A stretch of DNA of 64,000 nt from Pseudomonas laurylsulfativorans (GTDB taxonomy: Bacteria; Pseudomonadota; Gammaproteobacteria; Pseudomonadales; Pseudomonadaceae), in contig NZ_MUJK01000003.1 in NCBI RefSeq assembly GCF_002906155.1, positions 682,001 through 746,000 of the forward strand, written 5' to 3'. Both the position numbers and the translations under genes were made by a program. This document shows, piece by piece, positions 55,034-62,328 of this stretch; the first letter of the stretch is position 1; every line of letters begins with the position of its first letter. The notes below the pieces were generated by a model. That model saw nothing but the letters and a program-made list of their open reading frames with translations, made no database searches and was not told where the DNA came from.

Positions 55034-56092
55034 TCAGGTTTTCGTGGGCGCCGCGTCACGCAACATGCCGGTTTGCGGGTGGCAGTTGATGTACTCGAAC
55101 ACTTGATCCTTGGCGTCGGATACCGAGACTTCGTGATAGAGCCGTAGCTTCGACAGGCTGGTGGCCACGCGAAAGAAGGTCACGAAGATTCGCAGATGGG
55201 TCGGATGGGATTCGGCCCAGCGCTCGAGTTTTTCCAGGGAGCGCCAGTGACCGATGTTGTAGCTCAGGTTCAGAAAGTTGCCGTCCAGGTCGATGTAGTT
55301 CACGAAGCGATTGCTGTAACAACCCAGGTCCTTGCCATTGTCACGCAGGAAGTCCATGCCCGCCTGCAGCGTCGGCAGAATTTCGTTGAGATAGAGCGAT
55401 CGTTCTTCTTCGCCGGCATCCGCCCAGTCCTGGCCGGAGCGGATGAGCGCGACATTGTCGTGGCCTTGCACGACCACACGCCCACCTGTGGCGGGGTCGC
55501 CGGCGATGACCGTCAGTTCACCGGAAGGAACCATCCAGTCGGTCTGGGAAATCGGGAAGCGATCACGCATCGATCCCCAGTAACCGTGTTCTTCGATGTC
55601 GTCACTGATGGTGTCCATCACGGCGCCAACGCCGGGTAACTCATCGCGAAAGCCATACAGCGTCTCGAACTGCTCGGCCCGCGGCGCGACAATTTCCCGA
55701 AAGTAACCGAGACCGTCGCTCAGGCGATCCTCGGAGGACCACCATTCGATTACCTCAGGCGTGCGCAGCCAACGGCAATACGCGGCGGGGTCTTTCCAGT
55801 AACCGACGATCATCAGGTTGTCGTAACCGCTGTTGTCGGTGTGGTGGGTCAGGTCATGGCTCAGAGGGCCATCGGGCAAACTCAGGCTGGCGGCAATGTG
55901 GCGCATCGCGCGCAGAGCTGCTTCACGCTGGTCCTCCCCGCGGTATTGCACACCCCAATACCCCATCACTACTTGTTCCAGTCGCTCATCGGCGCGTCCG
56001 ACCCACATGGGGAAGGGGGGCTGGTATTCATCGGGGACGCGACGAGACAACGTCCGCGGGCATTTGAGGTGCTTATCGATCGCAGATTCCAT
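55034..56092 (-). CDS. oxdA: aliphatic aldoxime dehydratase OxdA (heme)
   Basis: The enzyme has 352 residues from the ATG at 56092 with an AAGGAG box, exactly the length of P. chlororaphis OxdA. It dehydrates aldoximes to nitriles using ferrous heme bound directly by the substrate nitrogen. The known functional residues are all in place: heme ligand H299 in PTHLRIF, catalytic H320 in RLYHEVSV, R178 in MRDRFP and S219 in ALIRSG. It feeds nitrile hydratase and amidase downstream. Confidence 0.95.
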   Translation of the reverse strand: MESAIDKHLKCPRTLSRRVPDEYQPPFPMWVGRADERLEQVVMGYWGVQYRGEDQREAALRAMRHIAASLSLPDGPLSHDLTHHTDNSGYDNLMIVGYWKDPAAYCRWLRTPEVIEWWSSEDRLSDGLGYFREIVAPRAEQFETLYGFRDELPGVGAVMDTISDDIEEHGYWGSMRDRFPISQTDWMVPSGELTVIAGDPATGGRVVVQGHDNVALIRSGQDWADAGEEERSLYLNEILPTLQAGMDFLRDNGKDLGCYSNRFVNYIDLDGNFLNLSYNIGHWRSLEKLERWAESHPTHLRIFVTFFRVATSLSKLRLYHEVSVSDAKDQVFEYINCHPQTGMLRDAAPTKT

Positions 56093-56133
56093 GGTGGGCT
56101 CCTTGGTTTTATTTTTGCTATGCGGTGATCTGT

Positions 56134-56301
56134 TCAACGTTTCAACGGGCACGGGTGCCTGGAGGTTGGCGCAGCCAGTCGACGCCGCAGCGCCAGAGTC
56201 CCCAGCTCTAACAGGTAGGTGGCGAACTCTTCAGGTGCCAGGTCGCGCATCTGCAAAAGCCAGGATGAATCGGACTGTCTCTGCTGCTCTGGCAGTTGCA
56301 T
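56134..56301 (-). CDS. small ORF ahead of oxdA
   Basis: A 55-codon frame from an ATG at 56301 with a GAGG ribosome site. The product (MQLPEQQRQSDSSWLLQMRD..) is helical, with LAPEEFATYLLELGTLALRRRL in the middle. It lies between the repeat promoter at 56347 and oxdA, so it would be the first translated frame of that operon. No known family. Confidence 0.4.
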   Translation of the reverse strand: MQLPEQQRQSDSSWLLQMRDLAPEEFATYLLELGTLALRRRLAAPTSRHPCPLKR

Positions 56302-56678
56302 GGGACACCTCGTCAGTTGTGGTTGGAGGGGCACGGTGTGGGGTAGAAGTTAGGCGGGGACGGCGCAGTGCGCTTGGCTCGTACGGACAACCGTTTGGCT
56401 AGAAAGGACAGGCTCTGAAAACAGGAATACGATGAGCGGAATTGGTGCGCGCACTCCGTCAGGCGGCGAATGCATGTATCGATAACGGGCAGGAGTAATC
56501 CGTGTGAAGCGTTAGCGGGATTCGCTCACGCAGCCTCTATCACGAGCGTGCGAGCGTCTGGCATTTCAAGCGCACATGACGTTGGCACCCCGAAAGGGGA
56601 GTGGCCTGCTATTTGCTAAGCAGGGAACCAACGTTACCGTCACCCTTATTGTTCAGTCGCCGCCGTGAGGTGAATGCC
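56302..56678. other. divergent control region oxdA / nitR
   Basis: This 377-nt gap contains the repeat-type promoter for oxdA (56347-56410) and presumably the activator's own promoter. Nothing else recognised. Confidence 0.5.
56347..56410 (-). promoter_or_regulatory. activator-type promoter of the oxdA operon
   Basis: Direct repeats CTTGGCTCGTACGGACA (56373-56389) and TTTGGCTAGAAAGGACA (56394-56410) have a 21-bp period. They stand 21 bp from a TAACTT (minus strand, 56347-56352). Geometry is identical to the amidase promoter at 53945-54008. Confidence 0.65.
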
Positions 56679-57614
56679 ATGAGCCATAGCAATCAGTATT
56701 CAACCCTCGCCGTTGCGGCTCCACGTCGCTTTGATTACTGGAAAGAAGTGGTGTGCCGTCATTGTCTGGCGGCGGACAGCAAACCGTTGACGCAGAGCGA
56801 TTTCGACGGGGCGCTGGAGGTGAACGGCATGGGGCCGCTGGACATCTGTACGCTGTCCTCGCCACTGCATTATTGGGAGCGCGCGCCCCGGCACTTGCGC
56901 AGCGGTCCGGATGAGGATCTGTGGCTGGGTTTCACCCGGCGAGGCTATGGTGAACTGGAACAGGCAGGGCGCAAGGCAACGCTGGCGGCGGATAGTTTGT
57001 TTCTTTATGACGCATCCCAAACGTTCCGATTCAGTCTGGGTGGTACCGAGAACCACCTGGTCCGCATTCCGCGACAGTTGCTCAGTCAACGGTTGCCAGG
57101 CGTATCAGGTTGCACCGCCGTGGTGTTGGACGATCGCCGTCCAGGAGTGATTCCGTTGCGCGAGATGTTGCATCAAGCGGCGAGCATTCCTGCGAGTTTT
57201 CAAGATGAGGGACTATCCAGCCGCTTTTCCAACACCCTGCTTGACCTACTTGCGATTAGCCTGGAACTCCAGGACTTGAAGACGACCCATGACGAGCTGG
57301 ATCTTTATGGTCGGATCATGAACTACATCCGCCAGCATCTAACCGATCCGGACCTGTCGATCGAACGCATCGCTCAAGTGCATTATGTGTCCACGCGAAC
57401 CGTCACGCGCGCGTTCGCCCGTTACCAGAAAACGCCAGTTGCAGAGATCTGGAAGGAGCGCCTGATCGCCAGTCGCGAGGCTATAGAACGCGGGCAGGTA
57501 CGCAGCATTTCTCAAGCTGCACTGGATTTCGGATTCTCCGATTTTTCCCATTACAGTCATGCTTTTCGCAAGGCTTTTGGTATGGCTCCTCATACACTCT
57601 TGCGCCGGAATTGA
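56679..57614 (+). CDS. AraC/XylS-family activator of the aldoxime-nitrile cluster
   Basis: This regulator has 311 residues from the ATG at 56679 (GAGGTG box). The N-terminal AraC_binding_2-type domain covers about 1-190. The C-terminal HTH_18 pair follows (LTDPDLSIERIAQVHYVSTRTVTRAFARY, then ISQAALDFGFSDFSHYSHAFRKAFGM). It is divergent from the oxdA operon and is the only regulator in the cluster; OxdR/NitR-like proteins hold this place in related clusters. It probably responds to the aldoxime or nitrile and binds the 17-bp repeats. Confidence 0.88.
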   Translation: MSHSNQYSTLAVAAPRRFDYWKEVVCRHCLAADSKPLTQSDFDGALEVNGMGPLDICTLSSPLHYWERAPRHLRSGPDEDLWLGFTRRGYGELEQAGRKATLAADSLFLYDASQTFRFSLGGTENHLVRIPRQLLSQRLPGVSGCTAVVLDDRRPGVIPLREMLHQAASIPASFQDEGLSSRFSNTLLDLLAISLELQDLKTTHDELDLYGRIMNYIRQHLTDPDLSIERIAQVHYVSTRTVTRAFARYQKTPVAEIWKERLIASREAIERGQVRSISQAALDFGFSDFSHYSHAFRKAFGMAPHTLLRRN

Positions 57615-58083
57615 GCAAGGCCGCTCGCAATACTCCAGAGCCAAAACCGTTGAGCCTCCCAACGCTTTCCTGCTCGGAATGCTGAGTGATATCCCAGTCG
57701 TGCATCATGCACATTCTCTGATTGAACAAACCCAGGCGCATCAAGGAAAACCTGGGAGCGGTCAACTCATTCCGATCAGCAACATTGGCGGTCAGCGACT
57801 CGAGTTCTCTGATGGTAATTCTGGACATGAAATGGATTTCCCCTACTTTTACCCCCACAAAAACGTCGGCGCTCGATGGACGTTCCTGAACTCTCGTAGA
57901 GCAGAACAACGTTGGAGCTCAAGTAAATGCTCGCTTGAAAAACTGGCGGCGGCAAACCAACTGGCAACCAATGCGCTGCATCTGCTGCCTGCTCAAGGGG
58001 AGCGCGTCGTTGTTTTGTGATCGTTGACTGAGGGAAAGGATCTGCATATACAGTCCGTTCTTTCAAATTTGTTTCGGTAAGTC
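57615..58083. other. gap after the AraC gene, right end of the nitrile cluster
   Basis: No recognisable gene. Open frames on both strands overlap each other and match nothing. The right copy of the 17-nt repeat is inside. Confidence 0.4.
57847..57863. repeat. 17-nt direct repeat, right copy
   Basis: TTTTACCCCCACAAAAA is identical to 49308-49324. Confidence 0.5.
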
Positions 58084-58251
58084 ATGAGCGAAGAACGAGA
58101 TATTCCCGAGCCTGAGCATGATCACCTGCTCGATCATGAGTTCCATGATGACGAATCATGGGTCGAAGACGATGCTCAAGAAATTTTTGACCAAGAAGAA
58201 GCAGAGGATGATGACGTTGATTTTCTGGATCAGATAGATCAAGAGGACTGA
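58084..58251 (+). CDS. small very acidic protein
   Basis: A 55-codon frame rich in Asp, Glu and His (MSEERDIPEPEHDHLLDHEF...), ending DFLDQIDQED. The composition is clearly non-random, but the ribosome site (GGTAAG) is weak. It might bind metal or mimic nucleic acid; no family recognised. Confidence 0.5.
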   Translation: MSEERDIPEPEHDHLLDHEFHDDESWVEDDAQEIFDQEEAEDDDVDFLDQIDQED

Positions 58252-58394
58252 CACGGCAAAACCCAATGGTTTCACGACACGCAAGTTACCGGCATGGCTG
58301 TTCAGGTCGAAACACACGCAGCGGGCATGCACTTCAGGCGTAAACTGAACACGGTGCAGCATGCATTGAAAAGCGTGCACCAAGAGGTGATGTC

Positions 58395-58553
58395 ATGCGC
58401 TCAATAACCGTCCGCTCCTCGATCGCACTGCTGGCGTTGTTTATGGTGCCACTTGTCACCGCAGCGCCTTCAGTCGAAGTCGTCTTCAAGGACCCCGAAA
58501 AACTCACCGATGCCAGCCTGGATAGTCCGGGCAAAGTTACTTACAGCCCATAG
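58395..58553 (+). pseudogene. truncated DUF3016-like secreted protein
   Basis: The gene has an N-terminal signal peptide (SSIALLALFMVPLVTAAPS) and then VEVVFKDPEKLTDASLDSPG, the usual start of DUF3016 proteins, but stops after 52 codons. A fragment in another frame (IAREIEALLHR) follows at once, which suggests a frameshift. The rest of the family sequence is missing in the next about 390 nt (58554-58945), where I see no intact gene. Confidence 0.5.
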
Positions 58554-58945
58554 CCCGCGAGATTGAGGCGCTGCTCCACCGCTGAGTCAGCGATTTGCAG
58601 GTGATCGTATTGGTTTTTGCTACAGCATTCAGCGGCGAGCGCCAGTTGCTTCTGGTCTGTCCTCGTCATGCACGCTGCCGAGTCAAATCTGAATCGTAAA
58701 TGTAAGAGTCGCCCAGAATGCTGTCGTATCGGACCAGCATTCTCACTCTCTCTCTGGCCTGGAGGAAGACTACGCCCGGATCACCGTCCGCGAGTACGAT
58801 TGAGAAAGTATTGAATTTCTTATCCGGTGGAATGAATTTCCCCACGATAAACATATCGGTACTAATTCCAGATGTTGTATCTCCAAGCACTTTCCTTGCG
58901 CCAGGGGCCGGGGTTCGGAGCCCATTTGCGCTGGGGCATGCTCAG

Positions 58946-59278
58946 CTATTGCTGATGCAGGGAGTATAGGTGCAGAGAAGATTGCGCGATGCGAGCAGCA
59001 AGCAGGGGAAAGGCAAGCGGATCGGTAATTGACGTCTGGCCAGTGGCAAGGGCCAGTAGAAGCAGGCCGCCGAACAGGGGTAAACCTTCGACACAATTAG
59101 CATGGGCTCGCGCCAGGCGTTGCATGAAGGGTGAAAGATTGGAGTTATCCGGTTTGAACTCGGTTGTGGGAATTCGCTTGAGGACAGCAAGCCCTCCGCG
59201 CAGGAGCTCCATGAGAATCAGCAGCGCCAATGTCCACCCAATAAAGCCAGTCATAGCGATAGCCGTCGGGCTGGTCAT
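58946..59278 (-). CDS. MAPEG-family membrane protein, short C-terminus
   Basis: About 110 residues with four hydrophobic segments (MTGFIGWTLALLILMELLRGG, LPLFGGLLLLALAT). The MAPEG motif is present: FMQRLARAHANCVEGLPLF and AFPLLAARIAQSSLHL. Family members reach about 130 residues; this one stops in SLHLYSLHQQ, so the last helix is missing or frame-shifted. MAPEG proteins are glutathione- or eicosanoid-linked membrane enzymes; the bacterial role is unknown. I use the ATG at 59278; a GTG at 59293 is possible. Confidence 0.7.
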   Translation of the reverse strand: MTSPTAIAMTGFIGWTLALLILMELLRGGLAVLKRIPTTEFKPDNSNLSPFMQRLARAHANCVEGLPLFGGLLLLALATGQTSITDPLAFPLLAARIAQSSLHLYSLHQQ

Positions 59279-59464
59279 ATCTGTTACACCCACTCATCAA
59301 GGAAGTAATGCGATACGAAACCGGAGTGCTATTTCGTGCCATCAGAATAGACACAAAATGGTTCTGCATCGGGTAGCCATCCTTTCGACTAACAAGCGGA
59401 CAGGGTAAGGGGGCATTGCAATAGAGACATCGTGGTTGGCGGGCTTTGATTTTTCGGGAGAGTG

Positions 59465-59707
59465 TTAGTCCTCAGGATCAATCTCCTCTTCGGGCTCGCA
59501 CCTGGCACTTAGTTCGGCGATGGTTTCGGCAATGAAGCTTGCATTCCCGGTGATCACGGCCCAGTGGGCCTCAATACGGTTGGACACTTCCGTAGAACCA
59601 CGTTGGTCTATCCAGGTGCGTATTTCTTCAATGGCGCAACCCAGGGCCATGATGTTCTGATTGAATCGGCTGAGTAGGGCTGGGGTAGGATCATCTGGCA
59701 GGGGCAT
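59465..59707 (-). CDS. small helical protein, paralogue of 44394-44603
   Basis: 80 residues from the ATG at 59707 with GGAG 8 nt upstream. The core (LLSRFNQNIMALGCAIEEIRTWIDQRGSTEV) aligns with the product at 44394, and an acidic tail (CEPEEEIDPED) is added. No signal or membrane segment. Function unknown. The terminator of the upstream aldehyde dehydrogenase separates it from that gene. Confidence 0.7.
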   Translation of the reverse strand: MPLPDDPTPALLSRFNQNIMALGCAIEEIRTWIDQRGSTEVSNRIEAHWAVITGNASFIAETIAELSARCEPEEEIDPED

Positions 59708-59749
59708 GGCCGCTTCTCCTTTGTCTGAGAAAAGCGTAGCAGGCAACAA

Positions 59750-59773
59750 AAAGCCCGCTCAGTGGCGGGCTTT
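59750..59773 (-). terminator. terminator after the 59881 aldehyde dehydrogenase
   Basis: AAAGCCCGC pairs with GCGGGCTTT, and on the minus strand a T5 tract follows. Confidence 0.75.
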
Positions 59774-59880
59774 CCATACGGGGTCAAATCCTTTTGTCCG
59801 TTCAATCTGCGCTTCATTATGTGAGCGTTTCGTGAAAAACAGGTCGCTGATACGAAAAAGCCCAGGGTGCTACGGTGCCC

Positions 59881-61272
59881 TTAACGCCGATCCAGCCAAA
59901 CCGTCTGTGCATTACAGAATTCGCGCACGCCGAAGTGCGAGAGCTCACGGCCAAAGCCGCTCTTCTTCACGCCACCAAAACTGACTCGCGGATCGCTGGC
60001 GCTATAGCCGTTGATGAACACGCCGCCGGTTTCAAGTTCGTTGGCCATTTGTTGTGCAAGTTCGGCATTGCGCGTGTAGATCGTGGCGGTGAGGCCGAAC
60101 TCGCTGTCATTGGCCAGTTCCAGCGCATGGGCTGCGTCTCGGGCTGTGATGATTGATGCCACTGGGCCAAACAATTCCTGTTTGAATGATGTCATCCGGT
60201 CGGTCACGTTGCCCAGTACGGTGGGTTCATAGTAGTTGCCGGTGCCTTCAGCCTTTTTTCCACCCATCAGCAGCGTTGCGCCTTCTTCAAGTGTGTCGCG
60301 CACTTGTTGGTCCAGTTCGTCGCGCAGATCGAAGCGAGCCATCGGGCCGATGTAAGTGTTGGTGGCGAGTGGATCACCGACAACCAGTCGTTGGGTAGCC
60401 TCGACGAACTTGCGGGTGAATTCCTCGACAACGCCTTGCTCGACAATCAGGCGTTTGGCTGCGGCGCAGACTTGTCCGGTGTTTTGATAGCGCCCGATCA
60501 CGGCGGCTTTTACCGCCTCATCGAGGTCCGCGTCGTCGAGCACGATAAATGGGTCGGAGCCCCCCAGTTCCAATACACATTTCTTCAGTGCTGCTCCGGC
60601 CTGGGCACCGATGGCCATGCCCGCACGGACGCTACCGGTGAGGGTGACCGCCGCGATACGTGGATCGGCGATTGCCCTGGATACACCCTCCGGCGTGACA
60701 TTGATGACTTCGAAAACGCCTTCGGGAAAGTCCGCTTGCTTGATGGCCTCCAGCAGCAGGTAGGCGCTGCCCATGACGTTGGGCGCGTGCTTGAGCACGT
60801 AGGTATTGCCGGCCAGCAGGGTGGGGACGGCGCCGCGCAGTACTTGCCAGATGGGGAAGTTCCACGGCATGACGGCGAGAATCGGGCCGAGCGGGCGATA
60901 TTCAATGCGTGCCTTGCCGCCTTCAACCTGGGTCGGTTCCGGGCTCAGCATGGCGGGACCGTGTTCGGCGTACCACTCGCAGAGCTGCGCGCACTTTTCA
61001 ATTTCACCGCGGGCCTGAGTAATCGGCTTGCCCATTTCCAGGGTGATCATGTTGGCCATGGCCTCTGCATTGTTGCGCAAGGCGTGGCTGAGGTTGATCA
61101 AAAGCTGCGCACGTTGTTCAACCGGTTTGCTGCGCCAGGCTCGAAACCCGCTAGCGGCCCGCGTCAGTGAGGCCTGCAATGCTGAATCGGAGTCGAAAGG
61201 GTACTGGCCGATCTGTTCGCCAGTGGTCGGGTTGATCGAAATGGCATGGGTAAGGCTGGATACGTTGGTCAT
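59881..61272 (-). CDS. NAD(P)-dependent succinate-semialdehyde dehydrogenase family protein
   Basis: This 463-residue ALDH has the Sad/YneI-like pattern: FPIWQVLRGAVPTLLAGN, ELGGSDPFIVLDDADLD with the general-base Glu, the catalytic Cys in NTGQVCAAAKR and VSFGGVKKSGFGRELS. YneI-type enzymes oxidise succinate semialdehyde and related small aldehydes. It is divergent from the LysR gene at 61373, its probable regulator. The terminator at 59750 ends the unit. Confidence 0.9.
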   Translation of the reverse strand: MTNVSSLTHAISINPTTGEQIGQYPFDSDSALQASLTRAASGFRAWRSKPVEQRAQLLINLSHALRNNAEAMANMITLEMGKPITQARGEIEKCAQLCEWYAEHGPAMLSPEPTQVEGGKARIEYRPLGPILAVMPWNFPIWQVLRGAVPTLLAGNTYVLKHAPNVMGSAYLLLEAIKQADFPEGVFEVINVTPEGVSRAIADPRIAAVTLTGSVRAGMAIGAQAGAALKKCVLELGGSDPFIVLDDADLDEAVKAAVIGRYQNTGQVCAAAKRLIVEQGVVEEFTRKFVEATQRLVVGDPLATNTYIGPMARFDLRDELDQQVRDTLEEGATLLMGGKKAEGTGNYYEPTVLGNVTDRMTSFKQELFGPVASIITARDAAHALELANDSEFGLTATIYTRNAELAQQMANELETGGVFINGYSASDPRVSFGGVKKSGFGRELSHFGVREFCNAQTVWLDRR

Positions 61273-61372
61273 GGCACCGTCCTGCAGGGTGGGAATGTGC
61301 TCAGGTTATGGTGGTATATGTTTTATAGAAACTGAATAATACTGAGCATAATATTCACGTTTGGAGAATGAT

Positions 61373-62251
61373 TTGGATCTGGTTCAGCTCGAAATTTTCA
61401 AGGCTGTCGCCGAGCACGGCAGCATTAGCGTGGCCGCCCAGCATATCCACCGGGTGCCTTCGAATCTGACGACCCGAATCAAGCAGCTTGAACTGGACTT
61501 GGGTGTGGACCTGTTTATTCGCGAGAAGAGTCGCCTGCGCTTGTCGCCAGCCGGTTGGAGTTTTCTGGATTACGCTCGACGTATTCTCGACTTGGTTCAA
61601 GAGGCGCGCGCCACGGTGGCGGGTGAAGAACCGCAAGGCGCATTCGCCCTGGGTTCGCTGGAAAGTACCGCAGCGGTACGGATTCCGGAACTGTTGGCCG
61701 CCTACAACCAGAAGCACGCCAAGGTCGAACTGGACCTGTCCACCGGCCCCTCTGGGACCATGATCGACGGGGTGCTGTCGGGGCGCTTGGCCGCGGCTTT
61801 TGTTGATGGTCCGGTGTTGCATCCTGCACTGGAGGGCGTACCGGCATTCGAGGAGGAAATGGTCCTGATCGCACCGCTCAACCATGAGCCAATTCATCGG
61901 GCGAAGGATGTGAATGGCGAAAACATCTATGCCTTCCGCTCCAACTGCTCCTATCGTCATCATTTCGAAAGCTGGTTCGCCAACGGCGCGGCGGTGCCTG
62001 GCAAGATTTTCGAAATGGAGTCCTATCACGGCATGCTGGCCTGCGTCAGTGCCGGGGCCGGTCTGGCATTGATGCCCCGCAGCATGCTCGAAAGCATGCC
62101 GGGATGTACGACGGTCAGCGTCTGGCCGTTGTCGGAGTCTTTCCGTTATTTACGCACCTGGTTGGTGTGGCGTAGGGGGACGGTGTCGCGGAGCCTGACG
62201 ATGTTTGTGCGCTTGCTTGAGGAGCGTGGTGTCGTGTTGATCGATAAATAG
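61373..62251 (+). CDS. LysR-family regulator
   Basis: This LTTR of about 292 residues starts at a TTG at 61373 with GGAG at proper spacing (an earlier in-frame TTG at 61361 overlaps that box). The HTH is [38 protein letters not shown], with an effector domain to the C-terminus (CysL/IlvR-like group). It is divergent from the aldehyde dehydrogenase across a 100-nt AT-rich spacer, the usual arrangement of LysR regulator and target. Confidence 0.9.
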   Translation: MDLVQLEIFKAVAEHGSISVAAQHIHRVPSNLTTRIKQLELDLGVDLFIREKSRLRLSPAGWSFLDYARRILDLVQEARATVAGEEPQGAFALGSLESTAAVRIPELLAAYNQKHAKVELDLSTGPSGTMIDGVLSGRLAAAFVDGPVLHPALEGVPAFEEEMVLIAPLNHEPIHRAKDVNGENIYAFRSNCSYRHHFESWFANGAAVPGKIFEMESYHGMLACVSAGAGLALMPRSMLESMPGCTTVSVWPLSESFRYLRTWLVWRRGTVSRSLTMFVRLLEERGVVLIDK

Positions 62252-62328
62252 TGGAAAGTTAACGGTCTGTGCTGAAAAACCGGATAATGGCGGCCAAATC
62301 GTTTAGCTCGTTATTCTGGTAATCGCAC

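Noticed and set aside
60304..61170. 288-codon plus-strand frame
   Set aside because: Antisense to the aldehyde dehydrogenase at 59881-61272.
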